A stretch of 64,000 nt of DNA from JBHIKY01 sp042139015 (GTDB taxonomy: Bacteria > Bacillota > Bacilli > Bacillales > Marinococcaceae), in contig NZ_JBHIKY010000020.1 of assembly GCF_042139015.1 (NCBI RefSeq), positions 7,156-71,155 on the forward strand, written 5' to 3'. Position numbers and translations under genes: made by a program. Within the stretch, counting starts at the first letter, position 1. Every line of letters begins with the position of its first letter. Of this stretch, positions 1 to 8,570 are shown one piece after another. Under the pieces are notes generated by a model. It made no database searches and was not told where the DNA came from. It was given only the letters and a program-made list of their open reading frames with translations.

Positions 1-899
1 AGAAATGACCCTCCATTGTTGCCATCACCGCCAGGCGCTCTTGCGACACGCCAGTCTCCAGCCGTATCCGGTGCAGAATCCTGTAAAATATTAGTCTCCC
101 ATACTGCACCTATAAAGGAGGCAACATCTCCCTCATTAAGCGCCGCGTTCCGCTCCTGGCCATCTACTACGCGTGCTGCCAGTCCGGCTTCATTTATTTC
201 TGAAACAACATCCCATGCTTCTCTCGCCGTGCCCCCATCGCCAATATACTCCCCATCCTCAGTAAATAGCTTTTCCGGCTGCTGTTCCATGTATTGGTTA
301 AAGACGCGTTCAACGGTATCAAACATTTTTACACCGATTTCCTCCTCCATCTGCTCAGCGGCTGCAATGTAATCATCCCACGTCTGCAGCTCCTCCGTTA
401 CCTCTTCCGGATCACTTGGAAGTCCTGCTTCCTCAAATAGATCTGCCCTGTAATAAAGCACCGTCGGTCCCGTATCAATCGGTAATGCGATAAGAGCTTC
501 AGTGTCAGGGTCTACGACTGCATTCCATTTCCAATCCAAGTATTCGTCCCGAATCTCCTCTGCTCCGTAATCCATAAAATTAACAAAGCGGTCCTGATAC
601 GACAAATATTCAAAGGCCCAGTCATTCATCGCAATAATGTCCGGACCTGTGCCGGCAATCAGAGAAGTATGAACCTTGTTCTTATATTCGTCTCCACCTA
701 TCTTCTGCGCCTCAATCTCCACATCCGGAAATTCTTCTTCAATTTCTTGTACGACGTTATCATCGAGACTGCGGCTCCAATACCAGAGTGTTAATTTTGT
801 TTTTTCCTGTGCCCCGGAGGATTCCGGCTCCTGGCACCCTGCTGCAATGATGGCACACAGCACGATTACTAGACTTAACAAATATCTGCTTTTCTTCAT
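1..899 (-). CDS. ABC transporter sugar-binding lipoprotein (partial, runs off the left edge)
   Basis: Reading the minus strand from an ATG at 899 gives about 299 open codons up to the window edge. The N-terminus is a lipoprotein signal (MKKSRYLLSLVIVLCAI) ending in a lipobox AAGC, so the mature protein is anchored outside the membrane by the Cys near residue 21. The body (LTLWYWSRSLDD, TGPDIIAMNDW, GPTVLYYRADLFEEAGLP) is typical of family-1 extracellular solute-binding proteins for oligosaccharides. An AAGGAGG ribosome site lies 7 bases before the ATG. A cre box sits about 20 bases upstream, so carbon catabolite control is likely. Permease genes would be expected just beyond the left edge. 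The sugar cannot be told from this part. Confidence 0.9.
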   Translation of the reverse strand, partial: MKKSRYLLSLVIVLCAIIAAGCQEPESSGAQEKTKLTLWYWSRSLDDNVVQEIEEEFPDVEIEAQKIGGDEYKNKVHTSLIAGTGPDIIAMNDWAFEYLSYQDRFVNFMDYGAEEIRDEYLDWKWNAVVDPDTEALIALPIDTGPTVLYYRADLFEEAGLPSDPEEVTEELQTWDDYIAAAEQMEEEIGVKMFDTVERVFNQYMEQQPEKLFTEDGEYIGDGGTAREAWDVVSEINEAGLAARVVDGQERNAALNEGDVASFIGAVWETNILQDSAPDTAGDWRVARAPGGDGNNGGSF

Positions 900-1253
900 C
901 AAAACGCCTCCTTAGTTATGACAGCGCTTTCATAATGTTCTGAAAATACATCCTGTAGTTTAGTTCAAAGGAGAAAGGATTTTTTGTGGAAAATGAAAGA
1001 ACTGTGACACGGGGTATATTCTACTCAGCGAAATATAGGACTTAATGCGGCGATCGAAATGATTAAATAAGCATGGTTTTTACATATCCGGACAAATCCA
1101 CAACGAAACTCATGAGTTGATAATCATGTATCGGTCATATTGATTTCCCCCTATAAGATATGATTATATCTGTATTATATCTACGCTGATTGTCCGGAGA
1201 AATATAAAAATTAGGCAAAGGATATAAGAATATTGCAAAAAGGAAGTGCCTCC
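900..1253. other. Divergent intergenic region between binding protein and AraC regulator
   Basis: This 354-bp spacer holds the promoters of the leftward binding-protein gene and the rightward AraC gene. Apart from the cre box at 919-932 and an AT-rich stretch near 1155-1185 that could hold a -10 element, I see no gene. Confidence 0.6.
919..932 (-). promoter_or_regulatory. cre box (CcpA operator)
   Basis: On the minus strand the sequence is TGAAAGCGCTGTCA, a near-perfect match to the catabolite-responsive element consensus with the central CG. It lies between the start codon of the binding-protein gene (899) and its presumed promoter, the usual position for CcpA repression. Confidence 0.75.
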
Positions 1254-2081
1254 ATGACGCATAAACGCTATGTGCTCAGCCCATTAAATGACCAGCATCT
1301 GCCGGTTTATGTCGAAACAATTGGCTATTATAGTGATGAGAAAATAATAAAGCGGCCATTTGGCTATCCATTTTTTCACTGGATCCAGACCATCAATGGG
1401 GAAGGGGTTTTTGAAACCGAGGGGAAAACAATTCCTATGCCGCCCCACAGCGGAATTCTGTTATTTCCCGATATCGCCCATCAATACAAGTCCGTATCCT
1501 CCGTTCCCTGGGAAACAGCTTATGTTACTTTTGGCGGCGCCATTGTGCCGGAGCTGATGGAATTTTTAAAAATATCGAGATTTTCGTATTTTAAATGGGA
1601 AGAAGAGAAACCGCTTTCCACAGCGATTCAAAGCATGCTGAAAAAAATTCATACGGATACAGATGTTTTTGGTCTGCAGCTCTCCGCAGATCTTTATCAG
1701 TTTCTTCTGACACTGCAAAAGTATGGGAATGGAGATAAGCAGAAACAAAGAAAGTCGGAGGCAGAGAAGCTTTCTCCGCTCCTGCAGTGGATGGAGCAGC
1801 ATTACGAGAATCCGGCTGTCGGTCTTAATGACCTGGCAAGGGTGATTGACGTGTCAGCAAGACAGCTGAATATATTGTTTCGGGAAACCTTTCATGTGAC
1901 TCCATACGCTTATTTTCTTCATATCCGCATTCGAAAAGCGAAATATTTATTGATTGAAGAACCGGAAACCTCCGTGAAAGATATTGCCAAAAACGTAGGT
2001 TTCCGTGATGTAAGCCACTTTGTCGCAACGTTCCGCCGCATCGTCGGACTCACTCCAGAAAAATACCGGGGGCTGCACTGA
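1254..2081 (+). CDS. AraC-family transcriptional regulator
   Basis: 275-residue protein. The N-terminal half (about residues 10-150) has the cupin-like ligand-binding fold of AraC regulators (INGEGVFETEG, ILLFPDIAHQYK). The last 100 residues carry the two helix-turn-helix units (LNDLARVIDVSARQLNILF and SVKDIAKNVGFRDVSHFVAT) and the family end motif GLTPEKYR. A longer reading from a TTG at 1233 is possible, but AAGGAAG at 1240-1246 is correctly spaced for the ATG at 1254, so I chose that. It is transcribed divergently from a sugar-binding protein and is most likely its local activator, sensing the sugar or a breakdown product. It ends 20 bp before the convergent sigma-54 regulator, with no clear terminator. 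Confidence 0.88.
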   Translation: MTHKRYVLSPLNDQHLPVYVETIGYYSDEKIIKRPFGYPFFHWIQTINGEGVFETEGKTIPMPPHSGILLFPDIAHQYKSVSSVPWETAYVTFGGAIVPELMEFLKISRFSYFKWEEEKPLSTAIQSMLKKIHTDTDVFGLQLSADLYQFLLTLQKYGNGDKQKQRKSEAEKLSPLLQWMEQHYENPAVGLNDLARVIDVSARQLNILFRETFHVTPYAYFLHIRIRKAKYLLIEEPETSVKDIAKNVGFRDVSHFVATFRRIVGLTPEKYRGLH

Positions 2082-2101
2082 CCATTCCGGAAGGCAGCCA
2101 T

Positions 2102-3487
2102 CTATACCTTTTCGTATTTTTTTAATCGACGCATCAATGCGGATTGAGTAATACCAAGCATTTTCGCAGCTTTTCTCGTAGACCCATGCTTTCTATAGGC
2201 TTCTATTACTTTACTTTTCTCTATTCTATTGAGAGTATCTGGGAGACTTTCCCCTTCTTCTATCATTTCTAATGAATTATCGGTGCGAAGCTGCCGCATA
2301 TTGTCGGGAAGGTCCTGGAGGTCCACCTTTTCTTTATCCGCAGTAACTACTAGCCTCTCAACGACATTCTCTAATTCTCTGATGTTGCCCGGCCAATGAT
2401 AAGCTTGAAGCTCTTCATACAGCCCCCGTGTAAAGCTGCGATTTTTTTGGTGAAGCTGATTAAAATGCTCAAGATTCACTTGTAATATTGGAAAAATATC
2501 TTCACGTCTTTCTCGCAAAGGCAGCACATGTATAGGAAGAACATTTAACCGATAATAAAGATCCTCACGAAACGTCCCTTCTCCGGCCATTTTTTTAAGA
2601 TCTTTATTAGTCGCAGCTATGATTCGAATATCAGCCTTCTCTAAAGACGTACCACCGACAGGAAGAAAGGTTTTATCCTGCAGCAGCTGCAGGAGCTTAG
2701 GCTGGACATGAAGTGGAAGTTCTCCGATCTCATCCAGAAACAGTGTTCCTTTATCTGCAAGCTTCACCAACCCTGTTTTTCCTCCTGTATACGCACCTGT
2801 AAATGCCCCCTTCTTGTACCCAAAAAGTTCTGATTCTACCAATGATGCAGGAATAGAGCCACAATTTATCTGAATGAGTGGACCTTGATGCCGATCACTT
2901 AAATCATGTATTCTTTCGGCCACCGCATTTTTGCCTGTGCCTGTTTCTCCTGTAATGAGAACGGTAGTTTGAACTCCAGCCACCTTACTAATAAGGCGCA
3001 ATAGTTTTCTGAACTTCGGTCCTTTTCCTAAAAATCCTTTCCCTTCTACTTCGTTTTTTTCTACCTGGATATGTCTAATTTCCTGGCTGAATCTGCGTAA
3101 TAGGTTTTCTGTCTCCTCTAACTGCAAAGATTTTTCAACATCCTTTGTGATATCTCTCGAATGAACAACAATAATTGAATCGCCATCCAAATCTAAGATG
3201 TGGCCGGTGACTAAATATTCCCGGTCTCCCAGTGAGGTTTGAACTCCGCTGACTGACTCCCCGCCTTCAATGACCATTCGAGTTATGGATGGCTTCATTA
3301 TTCCGGCTTCTTCAAGATCCCAGACATTGTTTCCAATTAATTGTTTTCTTGAAGCGCCCAGAATCTTCTCACTGGCATCATTTAACCAAATGGTATTTCC
3401 ACGACAGTCTGAAAAATACAATCCATCATGCAGTACATTTAATATTTCCTTCATTGTTTTATTTTCAAATATAGGATGGGAGTTCAT
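2102..3487 (-). CDS. Sigma-54-dependent transcriptional activator, PAS-AAA-HTH (RocR-like)
   Basis: 461 residues. A PAS domain occupies about residues 8-115 (ILNVLHDGLYFSDCRGNTIW). The AAA+ enhancer-binding domain follows, about 150-385, with Walker A GETGTGKN, the sigma-54 contact loop GAFTGA and Walker B GTLFLDEIGE. A Fis-type helix-turn-helix lies at the end (TRKAAKMLGITQSALMRRL). The AAGGAG ribosome site is well placed before the ATG. The gene faces away from a symporter/amidohydrolase operon that starts with a sigma-54 promoter, so it is almost certainly that operon's activator. The PAS domain suggests it senses a small molecule, as RocR does with ornithine or citrulline, but the ligand is unknown. 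Confidence 0.92.
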   Translation of the reverse strand: MNSHPIFENKTMKEILNVLHDGLYFSDCRGNTIWLNDASEKILGASRKQLIGNNVWDLEEAGIMKPSITRMVIEGGESVSGVQTSLGDREYLVTGHILDLDGDSIIVVHSRDITKDVEKSLQLEETENLLRRFSQEIRHIQVEKNEVEGKGFLGKGPKFRKLLRLISKVAGVQTTVLITGETGTGKNAVAERIHDLSDRHQGPLIQINCGSIPASLVESELFGYKKGAFTGAYTGGKTGLVKLADKGTLFLDEIGELPLHVQPKLLQLLQDKTFLPVGGTSLEKADIRIIAATNKDLKKMAGEGTFREDLYYRLNVLPIHVLPLRERREDIFPILQVNLEHFNQLHQKNRSFTRGLYEELQAYHWPGNIRELENVVERLVVTADKEKVDLQDLPDNMRQLRTDNSLEMIEEGESLPDTLNRIEKSKVIEAYRKHGSTRKAAKMLGITQSALMRRLKKYEKV

Positions 3488-3543
3488 GTTAGCCTCTCCT
3501 TGTGAGTCATAATAGACTCATATTTCTATTTTATTTAAATATA

Positions 3544-3561
3544 CGAACCGATTTCGGTTCG
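3544..3561. promoter_or_regulatory. Candidate upstream activator sequence for the sigma-54 regulator
   Basis: CGAACCGA-TT-TCGGTTCG is a perfect 8-bp inverted repeat with a 2-bp spacer. It lies about 95 bp upstream of the -24 element at 3656, a distance usual for enhancer sites of RocR-type activators, and inside the divergent spacer next to the regulator gene. The assignment is by position and symmetry only. Confidence 0.55.
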
Positions 3562-3653
3562 TTTTGAATCGAAAACGACTCACACTGTATAATTCCTTAC
3601 GTTACTTTATTAAAAATAATCAGTCAAACAAGCTGAAATGATAATGTTTTCTA

Positions 3654-3670
3654 TTGGCATAATACTTGCA
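3654..3670 (+). promoter_or_regulatory. Sigma-54 (-24/-12) promoter of the symporter operon
   Basis: TTGGCATAATACTTGCA matches the SigL/RpoN consensus: GG at 3656-3657, GC at 3668-3669, exactly 10 bases between. Transcription should start near 3681. This rules out the upstream ATG at 3684 as the start of the first gene and supports the TTG at 3711. Confidence 0.88.
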
Positions 3671-3710
3671 GTGAGTATAATAGATGTCCACAAACGGAGG
3701 TGAATCAAAA

Positions 3711-3884
3711 TTGAATGCTGATGTATTCGTATTATTTTTTAATGCCTTTCTCACGACATTAATTTCATCTGGAATTGTCATCTGGATCTTACGAAAGAAG
3801 TACCTCCCCGTTATAAAGAAGCTGGAAGAAAAGAGCGACCAGGAGCGGGCTTCTGCTAAGGAAGCTGCAGAAAAGCAAAGATAA
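3711..3884 (+). CDS. Small membrane protein paired with the symporter
   Basis: 57 residues beginning at a TTG. The in-frame ATG at 3684 would be only a few bases into the mRNA predicted from the sigma-54 promoter, whereas GGAGGTG at 3696-3702 sits 8 bases before the TTG. The protein has one N-terminal membrane helix (VFVLFFNAFLTTLISSGIVI) followed by a short basic and then charged cytoplasmic tail. It lies 20 bp before the sodium:solute symporter gene. Small single-helix proteins encoded just before SSS symporters are a recurring arrangement in bacilli (compare YhjC before YhjB), so it is probably an accessory of that transporter. The function is inferred from context. Confidence 0.75.
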   Translation: MNADVFVLFFNAFLTTLISSGIVIWILRKKYLPVIKKLEEKSDQERASAKEAAEKQR

Positions 3885-3904
3885 TACTTAGGAGGTTCTA
3901 AACG

Positions 3905-5497
3905 GTGACTACAACTATTTTCTTTCTCGTGCTGGCCGTGTATGTTATTGCAGGCGGTATCGTTGCAAGATTTGTTAAAAGTAAAGCTGATTTTTACGTT
4001 ATGGGTGAAAAGGGAACCACCATTCTCATTGTTGGAACTTTGGCAGCTACTTACTTGAGTGCCGTTACGTTATTAGGAATTTCAGGACAGTCGTATGCAG
4101 AAGGACCGCTTGTTATTGCTGCCCTCGGTTCCTTTGGAGCTTGGATCGGCACCCTTCTTGCGGTGATATATATCGGCCGTAAAATGCGCGCCTTTGGTTG
4201 TCATACGATGCCGGACTTCTTTGAAATGAGGTTTAAAAATAAAACGGTCAGCATTATTGCATTAATTATTATGATCATTGGGTTACTCGGTTACGGAGTT
4301 ATCCAGCTGATTGGGGCAGGATTGGTATTAAGTGAAGTCACCGGAATTTCATTCCCTATCATGATCGTACTATTTACATTGGCTCTGCTTGTTTTTTGTG
4401 CCCTTGGAGGAATGTACGGCGTCGTCATTACAGACACGCTGATGCTGTTTACGATGCTGGCGATATCGTGTATTATTGCCCCCTTTCTTATCGGCCAGGC
4501 TGGTTTTGATAACATGAAAGCATTAGGCGAATCCATTCCATTCTATTGGACAATTGGAGGAGCGGAGCAACGGCCTCTCGGTTGGTCTATTTCCCAATTT
4601 TTAGTCTGGGTATTATTTTTCTCCTGTACACCTGCTCTTGTTTCGAGGGTTTTCCCTGCCAAAAATGACTTTGTCATCTTAAAAGCTGCTGTTATTGGAG
4701 TGTTTCTTGCACCGTTTATGCAGATAATCGTATTTCTCGCTGCAGGCAGTATGCAGATTCACCAGCCAGGAATTGAAAATACCGATAACGTGATGGTCAT
4801 TGGCTTTATCGAGCACGTACCACCTCTGCTCGGTGGAATCGGCCTGGCCGGTTTAATGGCTTCGATCATGTCGACCGCTTCGACTCTGTTTGTGCTTGCA
4901 GGGTTTGCGCTGGCACGTGATTTATATGAACACCTCAATAATAAAAAAATGGATGAAAAACAAAGCCTGCGCGTCGGCCGTTATGCACAAGTACTGGTAG
5001 CTGCACTCGTTTGCGTTATTGCTATCATACAGCCGTCTGCAATATATTGGATTTCCATTTACGCTGGAGCCATTTTCGGTGTTGGCTGGCTTCCAACGGT
5101 GGTAGGGGGCCTTGAGTGGAAACGAATGAACAGCCGTGCCGCTATAGGTAGTATGACTATTGGAACTCTCACCTTTATACTGGTTGATGAGCTTGCTAGA
5201 AGAGAAATTATTACACTTCCTGAACAGATAGATTCATTAATGATTGCTTTTTCTATAGGGGTCGTGACATTAGTAGTGATTGGATTTTGTACAAGGCCTA
5301 ATGATTATGAGCTTTCATTCTTTAAGAAAATGAAGCAGACCAGCTTTGCTGACACGACTATTTCCGAATTTCTTGCAAAAGAGGATGGGCTTGCCCGCCT
5401 AAAAAAACAGTACAGGCAAACGATGGCTATATCCATCGCCTTCATATTTATTGCAGCTATCATTTGGGGTTACTTCTTTCTCATGCTTGGATTCTAG
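3905..5497 (+). CDS. Sodium:solute symporter (SSS family)
   Basis: 530 residues, GTG start behind an AGGAGG site at 3890-3895. About 13 hydrophobic segments can be followed, with the SSS-family core (LAATYLSAVTLLGISGQSYA, GLAGLMASIMSTASTLFVLA). It should import a small organic ion with Na+ across the cytoplasmic membrane. It is the second gene of a sigma-54-driven operon that goes on with an M20 amidohydrolase and a carbamoylase, so the cargo is likely an acylated or carbamoylated amino compound. The family as a whole carries sugars, amino acids, pantothenate and organic acids, so sequence alone does not fix the substrate. Confidence 0.88.
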   Translation: MTTTIFFLVLAVYVIAGGIVARFVKSKADFYVMGEKGTTILIVGTLAATYLSAVTLLGISGQSYAEGPLVIAALGSFGAWIGTLLAVIYIGRKMRAFGCHTMPDFFEMRFKNKTVSIIALIIMIIGLLGYGVIQLIGAGLVLSEVTGISFPIMIVLFTLALLVFCALGGMYGVVITDTLMLFTMLAISCIIAPFLIGQAGFDNMKALGESIPFYWTIGGAEQRPLGWSISQFLVWVLFFSCTPALVSRVFPAKNDFVILKAAVIGVFLAPFMQIIVFLAAGSMQIHQPGIENTDNVMVIGFIEHVPPLLGGIGLAGLMASIMSTASTLFVLAGFALARDLYEHLNNKKMDEKQSLRVGRYAQVLVAALVCVIAIIQPSAIYWISIYAGAIFGVGWLPTVVGGLEWKRMNSRAAIGSMTIGTLTFILVDELARREIITLPEQIDSLMIAFSIGVVTLVVIGFCTRPNDYELSFFKKMKQTSFADTTISEFLAKEDGLARLKKQYRQTMAISIAFIFIAAIIWGYFFLMLGF

Positions 5498-5539
5498 TAT
5501 TACATTCGTGAACTAACTAACCGAAGGAGCAGTGTCATT

Positions 5540-6853
5540 ATGAATTTTGAAACGGTTCAAAGCAAAATAAACGAAGAAATAAATAAGCTGTGGAAAGATG
5601 AAATCAATTTTTTACAAACACTTGGCCGTTACCGCAGCACCCTGGGAAACGAACAGGCTATTCAAAACTTTTTGGTGGATTATTTTTCATCAAACTTAGA
5701 AATGGAAGTGGATCAATTCACGCCTGACATCAAATCATTAGCAAAGCATCCCGGATTTTCAGTGCCAGAATGGAGTTATGACGGGCGTTCCGTCGTGGTA
5801 GCTAAATCTACTTCAAATAACAAACCTAAAGGCAAAAGTGTTATATTCCAAGGGCATGTTGACGTAGTCAGTCCGGGGCCGCTTGAAGATTGGACTTATG
5901 ATCCATGGAGCTCCACCATAAGCGGAGGAAAAATGTTCGGGCGAGGCCTTCAGGATATGAAATCGGGAATTACTGCCATGATTTTTGCCTATAAAGCCAT
6001 TCGTTCAGCTGGCTTTATGCCTGCCGCTGATTTTTTCTTTCAGACAGTTATTGAAGAGGAGTGCACTGGCAATGGAGCTCTCGCAGCGCTTGAAAGAGGA
6101 TACAGTGCCGATGCGGCAATCATTCCCGAGCCATTTGGTTTACAAGCCACGTATTCTCAGGTGGGAGTGATATGGCTGCGTATAACTGTTAAGGGTGCAG
6201 GTGCCCATACAGAGCGGGCCAGTGAAGCAGTGAACGCCATTGAAAAATCCTATATAATGATTGAGGCACTTCGCCAATACCGAAAGTATATAAACGAACA
6301 GCCGAAGCATCCGGACTTTAAGGATCATCCCCATCCGCTGAATGTAAATATTGGTACGATTCAATCAGGGGAATGGCCTTCTAACGTACCTTCAAAAGCA
6401 GTATTAGAAGCTCGGGTCGGATTTTACCCGGGACAGGATCCAAATATTATCAAGAAAGAAGTAAAAGAATGGATTCTTAAAGCCGCAGAACAAGATGATT
6501 GGCTTCGGGATTGTAAGCCCGAAATTACTTTTTTTGGTTTTCACGCGGAAGGATATTCGATAGACGACCAAACCGAGCTTTTCCAGAAGGTAGACCGTTC
6601 GCACGAGGTTATTACCGGTTCTCCCCCAAAACGAGCTGCATTAACCTGCACGACCGACGCCCGCTTTTATAACCTCTATTACAATATTCCGGCTCTCTGC
6701 TATGGGCCTGCAGGTGGTAACATGCACGGTATTGATGAGTGGGTTGATTTAGAAAGTGTGAAGAAGGCCACCAAAGTGTACGCGCATTTTATATCGAACT
6801 GGTGCGGCCTCGAACCAACGGACAGAGGGGAGAGTCCTAACTATGAAGATTAA
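5540..6853 (+). CDS. M20-family (ArgE/DapE-type) metallo-amidohydrolase
   Basis: 437 residues, full family length. The two-zinc site of M20 peptidases is visible: FQGHVDVV (metal His and catalytic Asp), GRGLQDMKSG (bridging Asp), IEEECTGNG (catalytic Glu and metal Glu) and a C-terminal GGNMHGIDE (metal His). The lid/dimerisation domain is inserted between about residues 215 and 330. Members remove acyl or formyl groups from amino acids or cleave dipeptides. It lies between the symporter and the carbamoylase and overlaps the latter by 11 bp, indicating translational coupling. Probably a deacylase for the imported compound; which acyl group is unknown. Confidence 0.87.
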   Translation: MNFETVQSKINEEINKLWKDEINFLQTLGRYRSTLGNEQAIQNFLVDYFSSNLEMEVDQFTPDIKSLAKHPGFSVPEWSYDGRSVVVAKSTSNNKPKGKSVIFQGHVDVVSPGPLEDWTYDPWSSTISGGKMFGRGLQDMKSGITAMIFAYKAIRSAGFMPAADFFFQTVIEEECTGNGALAALERGYSADAAIIPEPFGLQATYSQVGVIWLRITVKGAGAHTERASEAVNAIEKSYIMIEALRQYRKYINEQPKHPDFKDHPHPLNVNIGTIQSGEWPSNVPSKAVLEARVGFYPGQDPNIIKKEVKEWILKAAEQDDWLRDCKPEITFFGFHAEGYSIDDQTELFQKVDRSHEVITGSPPKRAALTCTTDARFYNLYYNIPALCYGPAGGNMHGIDEWVDLESVKKATKVYAHFISNWCGLEPTDRGESPNYED

Positions 6854-8069
6854 CAGAAAGCGTGTGGAACAGAGATTTCATCAATTAAATCAAATTGGAA
6901 TGGCCCCAGACGGTGGAATAACCCGGCTTTCCCTGAGTAACGAAGATAAACAGGCAAGAGATTTATTTGTAGAGTGGTTAACGGAACTGGGGCTTCAAAT
7001 AACCATTGATGACCTTGGCAATATTTACGGCACCAAGCCTGGTGAAGACAATAACAGGAAACCAATCGTTTTTGGCTCCCATTTCGATTCTGTGCCGGAT
7101 GGTGGAATGTTTGATGGCGTACTGGGCGTGCTCGCTGGCTTAGAAATTATCGAGACCATAATAGAAAAAAACATTTCCCACCGCCAGCCCCTCATCGTAG
7201 CTAATTTTACAAATGAAGAAGGGGCGCGTTTCCCAATCCCAATGATCGCAAGCGGAGTACTTGGCGGAGTGTATTCAAAAGAAAAAATGTATAACCTTAC
7301 TGATAATGATGGCAAATCTATCAAAGAGGAATTAGAGCGGATTGAATACCTCGGTCAGGGAAAGAATCGTTTGAAAGAGATCGAAGCATTTATGGAACTG
7401 CACATAGAACAAGGGCCGGTATTAGAGCAAAATCAGAAACACATTGGAATTGTGAAAGGGATTCAAGGATTGTCCTGGCTGCGTGTTCACATTATTGGAG
7501 AAGCCGATCACGCCGGCCCTACCCCGATGCCTTCACGTAAAGACGCTGCAATTACATCTATGAGAATTATGCTCGATATTCACGAATGGGTAGAGAGCTT
7601 AAATGACAGCACCATTGTCACGTTCGGCCAGATTATTGCGTCCCCGAATGTCGTAAATGTTATCCCTGGCAAGGTAAGCTTTACTATCGATATTCGTCAT
7701 CCAGATGCAGCTGCACTTGCTGACAGAAAAAAAGAATGCCTAAAACGAATCGCATTTCATACTAACGATGCGGATTGCAGCTGGGAACATGAGGAATTAT
7801 CTGAAATGCCACCGGTTCCATTTCACGAACCGTTTATTCTTGATTTGAAAGACATTTGCCTCAAGTACGACTATTCTTTTCAGATATTGCCGAGCGGGGC
7901 CGGCCATGACGCCATGCACATAACACGACTTGGTCCGACAGTGATGATATTTGTTCCGAGTGTGGAAGGAAAAAGTCACAATAAAAAAGAGCTGACTCAC
8001 TGGGAGCACATTGATACGGCAATAAACCTAATGTATGAGTGGACAGAACAGTTTGTTCATGGACGATAG
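6843..8069 (+). CDS. Zn-dependent hydantoinase/carbamoylase family amidase
   Basis: 408 residues, the usual length of N-carbamoyl-L-amino acid hydrolases, beta-ureidopropionases and allantoate amidohydrolases. Motifs: GSHFDSVPDGG and FDGVLGVLAG (metal His and Asp), NEEGARF (catalytic and metal Glu), ELHIEQGPVLE (metal His), DHAGPTPM (dimer-interface His) and SGAGHDAMH near the C-terminus (metal His). The reaction would be removal of a carbamoyl or ureido group, giving the free amino compound, NH3 and CO2. It overlaps the preceding gene by 11 bp and is followed by a strong terminator, so it is the last gene of the sigma-54 operon. A true substrate cannot be picked within the subfamily. Confidence 0.9.
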   Translation: MKINRKRVEQRFHQLNQIGMAPDGGITRLSLSNEDKQARDLFVEWLTELGLQITIDDLGNIYGTKPGEDNNRKPIVFGSHFDSVPDGGMFDGVLGVLAGLEIIETIIEKNISHRQPLIVANFTNEEGARFPIPMIASGVLGGVYSKEKMYNLTDNDGKSIKEELERIEYLGQGKNRLKEIEAFMELHIEQGPVLEQNQKHIGIVKGIQGLSWLRVHIIGEADHAGPTPMPSRKDAAITSMRIMLDIHEWVESLNDSTIVTFGQIIASPNVVNVIPGKVSFTIDIRHPDAAALADRKKECLKRIAFHTNDADCSWEHEELSEMPPVPFHEPFILDLKDICLKYDYSFQILPSGAGHDAMHITRLGPTVMIFVPSVEGKSHNKKELTHWEHIDTAINLMYEWTEQFVHGR

Positions 8070-8112
8070 CTTGAGTTTACAAAAATACATTCGCTTGCTT
8101 GAAGTAAAGGAA

Positions 8113-8150
8113 ACGCTTCCGAATATTTTTTATCGGAAGCGTATTTTCTC
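8113..8150 (+). terminator. Rho-independent terminator of the symporter operon
   Basis: ACGCTTCCGA (8113-8122) and TCGGAAGCGT (8133-8142) form a perfect 10-bp stem with an AT loop, followed by a T-rich tail. The same stem sequence recurs in terminators near 38097 and 45806. Confidence 0.88.
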
Positions 8151-8189
8151 TTCAGAGACCATTATATTCCAGTTTTTTAATGATTGAAT

Positions 8190-8543
8190 TTATTGACAGA
8201 TCCGTTTGGACAGCTCCCGGTAAAACCCCATAACGTCCGTGTCCTTAAGGAAAGTAAGTGAGTGGGCTGCTTTCTTGGTGGCAATTTCAATATTGTTCGA
8301 TAAGGACAAGAACCCGGTCTTCTCGATTGATATCTCTTCAATCTTATGATATGGAATGCTTACGACTACTGATTTTGATTTTGACAGTAAAGCTCGATCC
8401 ACGAAGAGAATTCTGTGCGAGGTGAAGGCAACAAAATCCACCATTAATCCGTAAGTGCCTTGAATCTCTTCTCCGTCAAATAAAAACTCCTGCGCTTCTT
8501 CCAAGTGCTTTTTCTTATTATCCCCTTTACTGAATAAACTCAT
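8190..8543 (-). CDS. Bacterial PH-domain protein
   Basis: 117 residues. After a charged N-terminus (MSLFSKGDNKKKHLEEAQEF) comes a compact beta-rich domain (LMVDFVAFTSHRILFVDRA, VVVSIPYHKIEEISIEKTG) typical of the YvbH/bPH family, soluble proteins of unknown role that assemble into rings. AGGAGGT precedes the ATG. It lies 27 bp downstream of an APC permease gene on the same strand and may be co-transcribed with it. Function unknown; the family assignment rests on the IPYHKIEEIS pattern and length. Confidence 0.75.
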   Translation of the reverse strand: MSLFSKGDNKKKHLEEAQEFLFDGEEIQGTYGLMVDFVAFTSHRILFVDRALLSKSKSVVVSIPYHKIEEISIEKTGFLSLSNNIEIATKKAAHSLTFLKDTDVMGFYRELSKRICQ

Positions 8544-8570
8544 TATTTTTACCTCCTATAAATTCCTTTC

